From RGIG3701 sp030530205 (GTDB lineage: Bacteria; Planctomycetota; Planctomycetia; Pirellulales; Thermoguttaceae), in contig JAUMVK010000017.1 in assembly GCA_030530205.1 (NCBI GenBank), forward strand, positions 14,258 through 78,257: a stretch of DNA of 64,000 nt. Reading direction: 5' to 3'. Position numbers and translations under genes: made by a program. Below, one piece after another: positions 8,076-18,147 of this stretch (position 1 is its first letter; each line of letters opens with the position of its first letter). The notes beneath the pieces were generated by a model, which was given only the letters and a program-made list of their open reading frames with translations, had not been told where the DNA came from and searched no databases.

Positions 8076-11000
8076 ATGATGCGCTGGTTCATTTTTACTC
8101 TCGCTTTCCTTTCGTTTTCCCTCACGTTCGCAGCGGAGTTTCGCCCCATCTCGGTCTGGACTCCCACCGAGTGTTCCGAAGGTCACGCGGCCGGGCTGAT
8201 GATCGACGGAAACCCCGAAACCACGGCGATCTTCCTCGACGATTCGCGTACCGGCACGAAAGAAACGACCATCCCTCCGAAGGGTTCCAACCCGGTGACG
8301 GGCTCGTTCGTGTTGGACCTGGGGGAAACCCGAAAGTTCGTGGGGATGAAATATGTCTCGCCGTTTTTCAACGCTCCGAGAATGCCGCGAGTGATCACGG
8401 TTTTCACGTGTGACGATGAGCAGGGGACGAAGAACGTTCAGAATCTCGTGACCGGTTTTCGCCTCCTGGAAACGCGAAACGGTTACTCCGCATTCTGCTG
8501 GTTCGGGCGTGAGGTGACGGCCCGGTACGTCGGCGTAAAGATCCAGGATTCGTGGGAGGCGGACCTTGGCGCGGGGATCCCCGACTCCCACCGGGCAAAT
8601 CAATGGATCAATATTCGGGCGGTGATGGCCAAAAAACACATGCCGGTCTCCGGACTGGGGGACCAGTTCCTCGCCGAGATCGCCGAAGTCGTGTTTTTCA
8701 CGGATCGGCCGTCGGACCTCCGCGCGCCGAATCCGCCTCAAATCGCGTACCCGGAGGATCGTCTTCTGAAAGACTGGCTTTACCAGGATTTCGGCCTGAA
8801 CGTCGGAAACCCGTTCAAAACCGGGGCAGAAAAGGAGGCGTACATCGAAAAGTGCCGCGCCCGCCGCCGGGAGCGTCTCGCGTTTCTCAAGGGGAAAATG
8901 AGCCAGTTTCTTTACGTGAAGCACTACGTTTACGGCGGCGGGGTGATCGTCGAGGAAACGGAACTCCAGACCGACCGCCAGCCCCCAGCCTACGGTGACA
9001 TTACGGACGAATTCCGGCCCGGCTCCCAGCTCTGCCTTGCGACGATCCACGAGGACGGCTCCGTCACGAACGAACTGCTCCTGAGCAAGCCGAACGGCGG
9101 GATCCGTGACCTTTCGCTCACTTACGACGCGAAAACGCTTTATTTTTCGATGCGCGAGGACTTCAAGACCGATAATTACCACCTTTACCGCATGAACATG
9201 GAAACGCGCGAGGTGGAACAGATCACGTTCGATCTGGTGGGCCCCGACGGGAAAGTCTGGCCGGTAAGCGACACGGAGCCGTGCGTCACGCCCGAGGGGA
9301 AAATCGTTTTCTCCTCCACGCGCGGCGTGCTGATGGACATTTGCTGGCCGATGCGGACTGCAAACCTCTACACTTGCGACGCTGACGGGACACACATCCG
9401 GCGGCTGGGCTTTGACCAGCTCCACACGATGTACCCGCATATACTCGCGGACGGCCGTGTGGCGTTCACCCGCTGGGAGTATAACGACCGGAACGCGACG
9501 TTCTGCCAGCCGGTCCTGACGATGAACCCGGACGGAACGTCTCAGATGGAATATTACGGCGGGAATTCGTGGTACCCGACCTCGATCCTGCACACGACCG
9601 GGATCCCCGGCTCGTCCAAAGCCCTGGCGATCATTTCCGGCCATCACGTCCTCCAGAAGGGGAAGTTGGTCCTGATCAACCCGACGCAAGGGACGCAGGA
9701 GAACGAGGGGATCGAGTTCGTAGCGGGATCCTCCCCGAACAACGAGCCGGGCCACGCACCTTCCCGCGCGCCTCAAATCGACCATGAAGTCTCCGAAATC
9801 GACGTTTACGGGCACGACGGTCCCCAGTGGCAGTACCCGTTCGCCTTCGACGAGACGCACTACCTCACGGGTTTCCAGCCGGAAGGGACTTTCACCCAGT
9901 TCCCGTTCATGTACCCGCCCTTTGGGATCTACTTCCAGGACGATTTGGGAAATCGTGAGCTTCTGGCGTTTGACTGGTCGATCTCCTGCTGCCAGGCGAT
10001 CCCGTTCACGCCTCGGAAAGCTCCGCCCATCCGTGCGACGACCTGCGACCCGAAACAGAATTGGGGCCAGTTTTACGTTCAGAACGTTTACCTCGGTCCG
10101 GGTCTGAAAGGGGCGGAACCAGGAACGATCAAGCGTCTGCGCGTCGTGGCGCTGGAATACCGCGCCGCCCGGGTCGGTCTTGCGAGCAACCGCGGGCCGG
10201 GAGGTTTCGGAAACGTTCACACGCCGATCTCGTTCAACTCCGGGAGCTGGGACGTGAAGCATGTCCTGGGTGAAGTCCCGGTCGAAGAAGACGGAAGCGC
10301 CTACTTTGAGGTCCCGGCCCGCACGCCGGTTTATTTCCAGCTCCTCGACGAAAAGGGGCGGATGGTCCAGACGATGCGCAGCTGGGCGACGCTCCAGGGG
10401 GGTGAACTGTTCGCCTGCCTCGGCTGCCACGAAAATAAACGCGACGTGGGGCTGGTGTCCCAGCGTCAGGCTACGCTCGCAATGAAACGACCGATCAGCA
10501 AACTCCAGACCATTGACGGGAAAAAGCACCCGTTCGTCGAAGCGCTGGAAACCGGGAGTTTTCTCGATTCCCTTCCGAACTACCTCGGGGTCAGCATGAC
10601 GCGGAGCCTCGACCCGGACGCGCCGGTCGAGGGGTTCAGCTACATGCAGGAGATCCAGCCAATTTGGGACCAGCACTGCATCCGGTGTCACGACGGGAAG
10701 GAAGGCTCGCCGCAGCCCACCCTCACCGGGGAATTCATCTCGTGGAAGGGGAGAACCCACCGTCCGCAGGATGACCACAAACGAAATTACGCGAGGTCGT
10801 ATCTGGAACTGACCGATTTCGGAAATCACCACTGCAGCAAGTGGGTGAGCTGGATCGTTTCGCGCAGCGGCTCGGAGCTTCAGCCGCCGTACTCTGCCGG
10901 GTCCACGAAGAGTGCGCTGATGAATTATCTCGAACCCACGCACGAGGGAGTGAAACTTACCGACGAGGAAAAACGCAAGGTCGCGTGTTGGATCGACCTT

Positions 11001-11129
11001 TGCATCCCCTTCGCCGGGTCCTACGGCCAGCATAATACCTGGACCGAGGCCGAAAAAGCCGAGTACGAGTACTTCCAGACCAAGCGCAGGATCAGCGCCC
11101 AGCAGGAAATGGACGCGCTGAAAGAATAA
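8076..11129 (+). CDS. Secreted multidomain protein with HZS-alpha-like region and two CxxCH motifs (paralogue 1)
   Basis: 1017 residues from the ATG at 8076. The frame is open back to 7953, but that stretch is partly the palindromic element, and the 8076 start gives a signal peptide (MMRWFIFTLAFLSFSLTFAA) matching the paralogue at 11276. After cleavage comes a discoidin-like domain (ETTAIFLDDSR, LDLGETRKFVGMKYVSP), then WD40/TolB-like propeller blades (DADGTHIRRLGFDQLHTMYP, DGRVAFTRWEYNDRN), the type of region seen in the hydrazine synthase alpha middle domain. The C-terminal part has CLGCH (781-785) and CIRCH (868-872), possible c-type haem sites. There is no evidence that it makes hydrazine; the family is widespread in PVC bacteria with unknown function. 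Confidence 0.8.
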   Translation: MMRWFIFTLAFLSFSLTFAAEFRPISVWTPTECSEGHAAGLMIDGNPETTAIFLDDSRTGTKETTIPPKGSNPVTGSFVLDLGETRKFVGMKYVSPFFNAPRMPRVITVFTCDDEQGTKNVQNLVTGFRLLETRNGYSAFCWFGREVTARYVGVKIQDSWEADLGAGIPDSHRANQWINIRAVMAKKHMPVSGLGDQFLAEIAEVVFFTDRPSDLRAPNPPQIAYPEDRLLKDWLYQDFGLNVGNPFKTGAEKEAYIEKCRARRRERLAFLKGKMSQFLYVKHYVYGGGVIVEETELQTDRQPPAYGDITDEFRPGSQLCLATIHEDGSVTNELLLSKPNGGIRDLSLTYDAKTLYFSMREDFKTDNYHLYRMNMETREVEQITFDLVGPDGKVWPVSDTEPCVTPEGKIVFSSTRGVLMDICWPMRTANLYTCDADGTHIRRLGFDQLHTMYPHILADGRVAFTRWEYNDRNATFCQPVLTMNPDGTSQMEYYGGNSWYPTSILHTTGIPGSSKALAIISGHHVLQKGKLVLINPTQGTQENEGIEFVAGSSPNNEPGHAPSRAPQIDHEVSEIDVYGHDGPQWQYPFAFDETHYLTGFQPEGTFTQFPFMYPPFGIYFQDDLGNRELLAFDWSISCCQAIPFTPRKAPPIRATTCDPKQNWGQFYVQNVYLGPGLKGAEPGTIKRLRVVALEYRAARVGLASNRGPGGFGNVHTPISFNSGSWDVKHVLGEVPVEEDGSAYFEVPARTPVYFQLLDEKGRMVQTMRSWATLQGGELFACLGCHENKRDVGLVSQRQATLAMKRPISKLQTIDGKKHPFVEALETGSFLDSLPNYLGVSMTRSLDPDAPVEGFSYMQEIQPIWDQHCIRCHDGKEGSPQPTLTGEFISWKGRTHRPQDDHKRNYARSYLELTDFGNHHCSKWVSWIVSRSGSELQPPYSAGSTKSALMNYLEPTHEGVKLTDEEKRKVACWIDLCIPFAGSYGQHNTWTEAEKAEYEYFQTKRRISAQQEMDALKE

Positions 11130-11130
11130 A

Positions 11131-11243
11131 AGCCTCCCTCCTTGAGGGGGGTGGCACGCAGTGCCCGGGGGAATCATTCGGCGCGGTCACCGAACTCCCC
11201 CAGTCTCGCTTCGCGAGCCAGTCCCCTCAAGGAGGGGGCCTTT
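11131..11243. repeat. Intergenic inverted repeat between HZS-alpha-like paralogues
   Basis: The left arm GCCTCCCTCCTTGAGGGG (11132-11149) pairs with CCCCTCAAGGAGGGGGCC (11223-11240). Between them is a smaller palindrome (GGCACGCAGTGCC). It starts directly after the stop of the first paralogue and ends 33 bases before the next start. Confidence 0.75.
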
Positions 11244-11275
11244 AAACCCCAACCTTTCTGAATCCTCACCACCCC

Positions 11276-14200
11276 ATGAAACCTTCCTTTTTCCTCACGT
11301 TTTTGTTCGCCGCCTCCTTCGCTTTCGCGGCCGAGTTCAAACCCGTTTCGGTCTGGACGGCCGACGAAGTGTTCCCCAACCCGCCGGGGCGGTACGCGAT
11401 CGAGCGCATGATCGACGGCGATCTGGGAACCTACGCCTGCATTCTGGACGACACGCGGGACGGAAGCGATGAAAAGGGCGTTTACCCGCCAAAGGCCCAG
11501 GCGCCGGTCACGGGACGGTTCATTCTGGACCTCGGCGAAGTCCGCGAAGTGAAAGGCGTACGCTTCGTCGCCCGGAACGCGGGGGTTCTGACCATGGCCT
11601 CGAACGTCACGATCTTCACGTGTGACGATGCTCAGGGAACGCAGAACTGCCGCGCGATCGTGAGGAACGTGGAGCTCCCGCTCGTTAACTGGTCCAATTC
11701 GGCTTTCGTACAGTTGGATGAACCGGTCAAAACCCGATTCCTCGGCGTGCGGGTCAACGAGTCGAACCAACGCAAGATCAGCTTCAACTGGGACTGGACC
11801 ATGCGCGACTGGGAAAGGCACCTCGGTCTGCCGAGCTGCGCCGACGGCCGGAACCTGAACATTCAGATCGCAGAAATTTCGTGCTTCGACGCGCCTCCCG
11901 CCGACGTTCCGGTCAAAAACCCGCCGGAGGTCGCGTTTCCCGAGTGGCGGCTCCAGCGCGACTGGCTCACACAGGACTGCGGGCTGGACATTCAGCGGGC
12001 GTTCCGCGATGCGAATGGAAACGAGTTTGAGAAGCAGCTGGTTTCCAAAGTCCTGAAAGACTGCACGTTCCTCCCGGCTTCCAAAACCATCGCAGCAGAA
12101 GTTGAAACCCTCGCCAAAGACGGCGTCCCCGGGACCGACGCGCGCTGGAAGACGCTTTACTTCCTGGCCTGCGCCGAGCGCCGAAAAGCCCGCCTCGCCG
12201 ACCTTCTGACCCGTGCTAACCAGTTCATCTACGTGAAGCACCACGTTTTCGGCTCGACCAACGGCCTGATCGGGAAGTACGACATTCCGGACGAGCAGGT
12301 TCTTGACGTGACGCCCTCATACAAACCCGGCTCCCAGCTTTGCCTCGCGACGCTCCACGAAGACGGGACGGTGACGAACGAGGTTTTGATCGAAAAGCCG
12401 GAAGGGTGCATTTGCTACCCGACGCTTTCGTACGACGGCAAGACGCTGGTCTTCTCGATGCGCAGCGATTTCCGGGACGATTCCCTCTACTTGTACTCGA
12501 TGGATCTGGGGACGCGGCAGGTGAAGCAGCTCACGTTCCCGCTAAAAAACGCCGAGGGGAAAGTCCTGCACGTGGCGGACTGCGAGCCGTTTTTCCTTCC
12601 CAACGGCCGGATCGTTTTCTCGTCCACCCGCAGCATCCACATCAGCGACTGCTGGTACAGGGCCTCGGCCGACATTTACTCCTGCGCTGCCGACGGCTCG
12701 GACATTCGGCGCATGACGTACGACCAGCTTCAGACCAACCTCCCGCAAATTCTGGAAGACGGGAAAGTCGTCTTCACGCGCTGGGAGTATAACGACCGGT
12801 CGGCGCTCTATAATCACCCGCTCATCTCGATGAACCCGGACGGCACTCAGCAGACGGAATATTACGGGAACGACTCCATGTTCCCGTCCTCCATTCTCCA
12901 CGCCCAGCGGATCCCCGGAAGCTCGAAAGTCCTCGCGACGATTTCCGGCCATCATACGATCTACAAAGGAAAGCTCGGAATCGTGGACCGCACGCAAGGG
13001 ACTCAGGGCGACGAGGGGATCACGCTGGTGAACACAAAACTCGACGGAACTCTCGGCTCGGAACACGCCGACGTGAAGCCGCGCGGGATCGAAGATTTCA
13101 TGATCGACATTTTCGGGCAGATCGGCCCCCAGTACGCGCACCCGTTTGCGTTCGACGAGGAAAATTTCCTCTGCTCGTTCGTTCCGGAAGGCTCCCCACG
13201 GACGTTCGGCCCGCTGAATCCCCCGTTCGGCGCGTACTACATGAAACCCGACGGGACGCGCGAGCTGCTCGCCTTCGACCCGTGGCAGGGAACCGGCCGG
13301 ATCGTCCCGGTGATGAAGCAGACCGTCCCGCCCGACCGCGGGGACCACGTGGATCTGGACGATAATTTCGGGACTTTTTACCTCCAGAACGTTTACTTTG
13401 GCCCCGGTTTGAAAGGAATCGAGCCAGGAAAAGCGAAAAAACTCCGCGTCGTGGCGCTCGAGTACCGCTGCTGCAGGATGGGTTACGGCCAGAACGGCGG
13501 CGAGTGCGAGACCGGCCTTTGCCAGACGCCCATTTCGCTCAATTCCGGAAGCTGGGACGTAAAACACGTCATCGGCGAGGTCGAGATCGAGGAGGACGGC
13601 AGCTGCTGCTTCCAGGTCCCCGCGCGCCTGCCGGTCTATTTCCAGGTCCTCGACGAAAACGGCTTCACGCTCCAATCGATGCGCAGCTGGGCAACGCTCA
13701 TGAACGGCGAGCAGTTTGCCTGCCTGGGCTGCCACGAGAACAAAAACGACGCGCTGACCACCTCCCAGCGGGGTTCCACCCTCGCGATGCGCAAACCGAT
13801 CCAGATCCCACGGCGGCTCGACGGTTCACTCCACCCGCTCGTCGCGGAGTACCAGAACGCCTCGTGGCTCGACTCGACGGACCTTTACCTCGGGATCCAG
13901 CGTCCCAGGTCGCTCGACCCGAACGCGCCCGTGGACGGTTTCAGCTACCGGCAGGAAATTCAGCCGATTCTGGACCGCCACTGCGTCAAGTGCCACGACG
14001 GGAAGAACGAAAAAACCACGCTCTGCCTCACGGGCGAGATTGCGAAGCCGGAAACGATTTCGCTCATCGGCGCGGGGAACGTGGACCCGAAACGGGCGTA
14101 CACGCGGTCGTACGTGGAGCTTACGACTTCCGGAAAGCCGGACGGGAACCCGTGGATGACCTGGCTGAAGCCCCGCAGCCGCGCGGAGATGCTCCCGCCC

Positions 14201-14443
14201 AAAATGTACGGAGCGGTAAACAGTCCAAAGATTTTCACGTACTTTGAACCTTCCCACTACGGTGTCCAGATGAGCGACGCGGAAAAGCGCACGTTCGCCT
14301 GCTGGCTCGACCTTCTGATCCCGTTCTGCGGCTCCTACTGCGAAGCGAACACGTGGACCGACGAGGAAAAGAAGGAGTACGAATACTTCCAGGAAAAACG
14401 CCGGATCTACGCCGAAGAAGAGCGCAAGACCCTCAAGAAATGA
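11276..14443 (+). CDS. Secreted multidomain protein with HZS-alpha-like region and two CxxCH motifs (paralogue 2)
   Basis: 1055 residues with the signal peptide MKPSFFLTFLFAASFAFAA. It is collinear with the preceding gene: discoidin-like domain (GRFILDLGEVREVKGVRF), propeller-like blades (AADGSDIRRMTYDQLQTNLP, DGKVVFTRWEYNDRS, SMNPDGTQQTEYYG), the shared SLNSGSWDVKHVIGEV segment, then CLGCH (816-820) and CVKCH (903-907). The tandem arrangement and shared order point to gene duplication. Likely periplasmic or surface exposed. Both haem-type motifs are intact, so a c-type cytochrome-like electron-transfer role is possible but unproven. The gene after it is a DUF6259 protein, which puts the pair in a glycan-related neighbourhood. 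Confidence 0.8.
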   Translation: MKPSFFLTFLFAASFAFAAEFKPVSVWTADEVFPNPPGRYAIERMIDGDLGTYACILDDTRDGSDEKGVYPPKAQAPVTGRFILDLGEVREVKGVRFVARNAGVLTMASNVTIFTCDDAQGTQNCRAIVRNVELPLVNWSNSAFVQLDEPVKTRFLGVRVNESNQRKISFNWDWTMRDWERHLGLPSCADGRNLNIQIAEISCFDAPPADVPVKNPPEVAFPEWRLQRDWLTQDCGLDIQRAFRDANGNEFEKQLVSKVLKDCTFLPASKTIAAEVETLAKDGVPGTDARWKTLYFLACAERRKARLADLLTRANQFIYVKHHVFGSTNGLIGKYDIPDEQVLDVTPSYKPGSQLCLATLHEDGTVTNEVLIEKPEGCICYPTLSYDGKTLVFSMRSDFRDDSLYLYSMDLGTRQVKQLTFPLKNAEGKVLHVADCEPFFLPNGRIVFSSTRSIHISDCWYRASADIYSCAADGSDIRRMTYDQLQTNLPQILEDGKVVFTRWEYNDRSALYNHPLISMNPDGTQQTEYYGNDSMFPSSILHAQRIPGSSKVLATISGHHTIYKGKLGIVDRTQGTQGDEGITLVNTKLDGTLGSEHADVKPRGIEDFMIDIFGQIGPQYAHPFAFDEENFLCSFVPEGSPRTFGPLNPPFGAYYMKPDGTRELLAFDPWQGTGRIVPVMKQTVPPDRGDHVDLDDNFGTFYLQNVYFGPGLKGIEPGKAKKLRVVALEYRCCRMGYGQNGGECETGLCQTPISLNSGSWDVKHVIGEVEIEEDGSCCFQVPARLPVYFQVLDENGFTLQSMRSWATLMNGEQFACLGCHENKNDALTTSQRGSTLAMRKPIQIPRRLDGSLHPLVAEYQNASWLDSTDLYLGIQRPRSLDPNAPVDGFSYRQEIQPILDRHCVKCHDGKNEKTTLCLTGEIAKPETISLIGAGNVDPKRAYTRSYVELTTSGKPDGNPWMTWLKPRSRAEMLPPKMYGAVNSPKIFTYFEPSHYGVQMSDAEKRTFACWLDLLIPFCGSYCEANTWTDEEKKEYEYFQEKRRIYAEEERKTLKK

Positions 14444-14486
14444 ACGTTCCAATTCCTCCCACCACCTGCCCCAGAAAGACCCAATC

Positions 14487-17400
14487 ATGAAGTCCTTCCT
14501 GAAATCCTTAATCGTTTTCGTTTCGATTTTTTCGGCCTCGGTTTCTTTTGGGGCCTTGACGCTCAAAGTGCAGGAGATCCCCGAGTCGGGTCTGGTGATG
14601 GCGCGCGTCCCGGCCCGCGTTTTGGCTTTCCTCCTGGAAACGGACCCGCAGAATATTCAGGTCCGTCTTGGCGAAACCGCGATTCCGGCCCAGTACGCCG
14701 GCGAGACGCTGGTTTTCCAATGCGACGAAAATCTGATCGCACGGTCGAAAGACCAGGTCCTTGAATTCACGCTGGAACCGGTCGTTTCCGATCCGAACGT
14801 TAAAGGCCCGGAGCAGGTCGCGGCGTTTCAGGTCGAAAACTCCGAGTTCCGGATCACTCACGAAGCGGCCAAACGCGGCGCGTTCCCCAGTCGGGTCGAG
14901 TTCCTGAAGACCGGCCGCGTGCTCGACTCGCTGGCGTTTCACGACCGGCTCTACGGCGATGGAAAGCAGTGGGGCGTGAATCTGGACCCGAACCCGACGC
15001 TGGAACTCCTTTCGGACGGCCCGATCTGCACGGTCGTGCGAACGCGCGGCTTTTACTCGATCAACGGCAAACCCTCGGAATCCGGCACGAACGCCGCGTA
15101 CGAGTGGTTTTACTTCAAGACGATTCCGGGCCTGATTTACGTCAAGGCCGTCGCCCGGCAGGAACGGCCGCGTGAGTGGCGAGAGGCGCATTTCCTCGAG
15201 ATCCACCCGAATGATCCGAATATCACCGAGTGGGCGGGACTGAATGCTCCCAAAGGCTCCGCAGCCACCGCAGAATTCAAGACCGGGACCTTTACCGGCG
15301 CCGACGCGCAAAATTCTTTCAGCCAGTTCGGGGCGGTTTCCGATGGAAAAAACTTCCTCGCGCTCTCCGGTGGTTGTGGAACCTACGACGGGTTAGGTGG
15401 CTATGGGCCATACCTGCACGCCGACATGTATATGGCCTGGAACTCGTGGGATTCTGAGCGCAGATCGTGGGTGGCCTGGATGGCGGCTCGTTCGTTTGAG
15501 TCGCTCGATGAGTTCCGGGCTTTTGGGAAAAAATTCTTCGTGAAACCATTTGCGCCCTACGTAAAACTTGAAATTTCTGACGATGTTTCCTCACTGGCAG
15601 ATATTAAGGAACCGTGGCGCAAAGAGATCGCGAAGTCACTGCTCCTTTCGGGAGCGACGATCCCAAAGCCGTTTTACGGGACGGTGGAACAAACCTCACC
15701 GGGCATTGAATACCTCAGTGACGAACTGATTCTGGTAAAAAGCCGGGATCTGGCTGCACTTCTGGAGAAGAAAACCGGTTCTCTTCGGCTTTTGACTCTG
15801 GCGGATAAAAACTCCGGTACATGTTTCACGACCGGAGAGGGGGAGCCGCTTTTCCGGTTGAATTTTCGCAAGATTCAAAAGTCTGAAAACCCTGACGAAA
15901 AACCGTTCGAGAATTTTACAGTTTCGTCGGATTCGACCTGGAAGTCCATCGAGCTTAAACCGCTTGGGTCAGGGGCAGAATTTCGTTTCTGTTCACCGAA
16001 GGTCCTTGCACTTGGTGACACGGAGATTCCCGTCGAAGTGACGCTTCAGCTTCAGGCTGACCAAGAAAAAGATGGGATCCGGTTGAACTGGAGCGGAAAA
16101 AGCGGCTCCGACGAGTACACTCTGATGGAATTCTGGCCGGGCTTGCTCACGTGCGGCGATTTTGGCCCAAGTGTAACGGCGTATTACCCCGGGACGAGTG
16201 GTTCTTTGGTGCGTCATGCTCCTCAAAGCTCCGTAAATTACCGCGCAAGTTACCCGGCTGGCTGGTGCGTCATGCCCTGGTTTGCGGCCTGGGATGAAGA
16301 AACGGGCGCGGGGGTTTACCTCGGCGTTCATGATCCGGACGGTTCCCACAAAGAGCTGAGAATGACGGCGTTCCCCGGGAAATCCGCGTTCCAAATGGCG
16401 TTTTTGTACCCGATCCCGAACCAGACGATTTCGGGAAACGCCTTCGATGGCACCGGCGAGGTGGTTCTCCGCTCGTTCCGCGGGGACTGGGTGGACGCCG
16501 CGACGATTTACCGCGACTGGGTCAGGCAAAATGCGAAGTGGTTCCCGACGCTCGACGAAAACGGCCGCCCCGACTCCTCCCAGTGTTTGAAGGAACTCAA
16601 CGTCTGGGCGCAGGATGGCGGCACGGGAGAATCCGTGTACGAGCGGACGAAAGCATTTCATGAGGCGTTTGGCGTCCAGACCGCTTTGCACTGGTACTGC
16701 TGGCACAAGAACCCGTTCGATAATGATTACCCGCACTACGTCCCGATGGACGGTTTCCGCGAGGCGGTAGAGAAGATCCAGGGCGAAAACCAGACCTTCG
16801 TCATGCCATACATCAACGGGCGGCTTTGGGATTCCCGAGACCGCGGCCTTGAGGACTTTCAGTTCACCTCCATCGCGCTTCCGGCCGTGGCGAAAAAAGA
16901 AAACGGCGAGCCGTTTATCGAGTCGTACGGAAGCAAAGAGGCGGACGGTTCGCCCGTCAAGTTGGGCGTGATGTGCCCGAGCGCCGAGCTGTGGCGGAAC
17001 AAAATGCACACCACGGTCGCGGGTCTGATGAACGATCAATCGGTCAAAGGGGTTTATATGGATCAGATCGCCGCGGCGGCGCCGGTCCTCTGCATGGATC
17101 CAACGCACGGTCACCCACTGGGCGGCGGATCATGGTGGCGCGAATCTTACGAGAAAATGCTGACTGAGATCCGTGGCGACGTGCTGAAAAACGGAACGCC
17201 CGCTTCTCCCGCGTCGGAACGCTTCATCACGTCCGAGTGCAACGCCGAGGTGTACGCGAATCGGCTCGACGCATTCCTGACCTGGCACGTGCAGGCGGAT
17301 GATGGGGTCCCGGCCCTGGCGTTCGTTTATGGCGGCGCGATCCAGTGTTTCGGCAGAAATTACGGTGGCTGCTCCGATCAGGCGTTCCGGATGAAAGCGG

Positions 17401-17924
17401 CCCAGCAGCTTGTTTACGGGGAGCAGATAGGCTGGTTCAGCCTCTCAACGGTCAAACGCGAGGACCTGATGAAGTACCTGCGCCCGCTCGTCCGGTTCCG
17501 CAGCCAGATCCACCCGTACTTCTGGCGTGGGGAAATGGCGCGGCCGGCGAAATTCCTCGCGGAGCTTCCGAAAATCACCGACGACTGGAACTGGCACGGC
17601 CCGACGCCCGTCACGATGGAAGCCGTGCAGACCGGCACGTGGCGGATCGTTTCGTACCCGACCGACCCTCAAACTCAGAAACGCGACTGGAACTCAGGCA
17701 AGACCGAAAAGGCCGTGGTGATTTTCACGAATTTCTCGACCGAACCGGTCCAAAGCCGCGTTTCTCTGAACGTTCACGAGCTTGGTTTCCCGGAAGGCGC
17801 GAAGCTCAAATTTGAGAAAATCGACTCAGAAGGAGTACGGACGCCACTTTCCACGGATTTCCTGAACGGTGAGATCATGTTCCCGGCACTGGAGACGTGG
17901 GGCATGGAAATCATCGGAGAGTAG
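14487..17924 (+). CDS. Very large secreted DUF6259-type putative glycosidase
   Basis: 1145 residues with a Sec signal (MKSFLKSLIVFVSIFSASVSFGA). A long N-terminal beta-rich half resembles the substrate-binding beta-sandwich of large glycosidases. The C-terminal half carries a barrel-like region: TALHWYCWHKNPFDNDYPHY, VKGVYMDQIAAAAPVLCMD (candidate acidic residue on a strand end) and RFITSECNAEVY. A C-terminal beta domain ends the protein. The order matches the smaller paralogue at 3071. Starts 43 bases after the HZS-alpha-like gene, so cotranscription is likely. A hairpin at 17960-17990 follows the stop. The glycosidase activity is inferred from fold-like features, not from a characterised homologue. 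Confidence 0.68.
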   Translation: MKSFLKSLIVFVSIFSASVSFGALTLKVQEIPESGLVMARVPARVLAFLLETDPQNIQVRLGETAIPAQYAGETLVFQCDENLIARSKDQVLEFTLEPVVSDPNVKGPEQVAAFQVENSEFRITHEAAKRGAFPSRVEFLKTGRVLDSLAFHDRLYGDGKQWGVNLDPNPTLELLSDGPICTVVRTRGFYSINGKPSESGTNAAYEWFYFKTIPGLIYVKAVARQERPREWREAHFLEIHPNDPNITEWAGLNAPKGSAATAEFKTGTFTGADAQNSFSQFGAVSDGKNFLALSGGCGTYDGLGGYGPYLHADMYMAWNSWDSERRSWVAWMAARSFESLDEFRAFGKKFFVKPFAPYVKLEISDDVSSLADIKEPWRKEIAKSLLLSGATIPKPFYGTVEQTSPGIEYLSDELILVKSRDLAALLEKKTGSLRLLTLADKNSGTCFTTGEGEPLFRLNFRKIQKSENPDEKPFENFTVSSDSTWKSIELKPLGSGAEFRFCSPKVLALGDTEIPVEVTLQLQADQEKDGIRLNWSGKSGSDEYTLMEFWPGLLTCGDFGPSVTAYYPGTSGSLVRHAPQSSVNYRASYPAGWCVMPWFAAWDEETGAGVYLGVHDPDGSHKELRMTAFPGKSAFQMAFLYPIPNQTISGNAFDGTGEVVLRSFRGDWVDAATIYRDWVRQNAKWFPTLDENGRPDSSQCLKELNVWAQDGGTGESVYERTKAFHEAFGVQTALHWYCWHKNPFDNDYPHYVPMDGFREAVEKIQGENQTFVMPYINGRLWDSRDRGLEDFQFTSIALPAVAKKENGEPFIESYGSKEADGSPVKLGVMCPSAELWRNKMHTTVAGLMNDQSVKGVYMDQIAAAAPVLCMDPTHGHPLGGGSWWRESYEKMLTEIRGDVLKNGTPASPASERFITSECNAEVYANRLDAFLTWHVQADDGVPALAFVYGGAIQCFGRNYGGCSDQAFRMKAAQQLVYGEQIGWFSLSTVKREDLMKYLRPLVRFRSQIHPYFWRGEMARPAKFLAELPKITDDWNWHGPTPVTMEAVQTGTWRIVSYPTDPQTQKRDWNSGKTEKAVVIFTNFSTEPVQSRVSLNVHELGFPEGAKLKFEKIDSEGVRTPLSTDFLNGEIMFPALETWGMEIIGE

Positions 17925-17959
17925 GCCGAAAAAGACCCAATTTTTTGAAAAGTTTTTCC

Positions 17960-17990
17960 AAAACCTGGAGCGCGTCCCGCTTCAGGTTTT
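17960..17990 (+). terminator. Hairpin after the large DUF6259 gene
   Basis: AAAACCTG (17960-17967) pairs with CAGGTTTT (17983-17990), extended inward by AGCG/CGCT with a one-base mismatch. It lies 36 bases after the stop. The U-tract is short, so termination may be partial. Confidence 0.5.
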
Positions 17991-17991
17991 C

Positions 17992-18112
17992 ATTTAAACA
18001 CGGATTTCCACGGATTAAAAGGATTTACGCAGATTTTTAAAGAAAGAAGCTCGAAGTCTTTTCTGAAAAAATCCTTTTAATCCCTTAAATCCGTGGAAAT
18101 CCGTGTTTAAAT
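17992..18112. repeat. Palindromic intergenic element, copy 2
   Basis: Starts ATTTAAACACGGATTTCCAC and ends GGAAATCCGTGTTTAAAT, with inner arms AAAAGGATTT and AAATCCTTTT. It is homologous along its length to 7829-7962 and sits between convergent genes. Confidence 0.85.
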
Positions 18113-18147
18113 CAAGCATTCCTGTGCGACGGGCATGGTGTTTTAGC

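Noticed and set aside
8028..11177. Minus-strand open frame of 1049 codons opposite the first HZS-alpha-like gene
   Set aside because: Same reason: a mirror of the codon bias. The plus strand has a signal peptide, paralogues and CxxCH motifs.
8076..14443. Hydrazine synthase of an anammox bacterium
   Set aside because: Only the general HZS-alpha-type middle region is suggested, no beta/gamma subunits or other anammox genes are present, and the neighbours are glycan enzymes.
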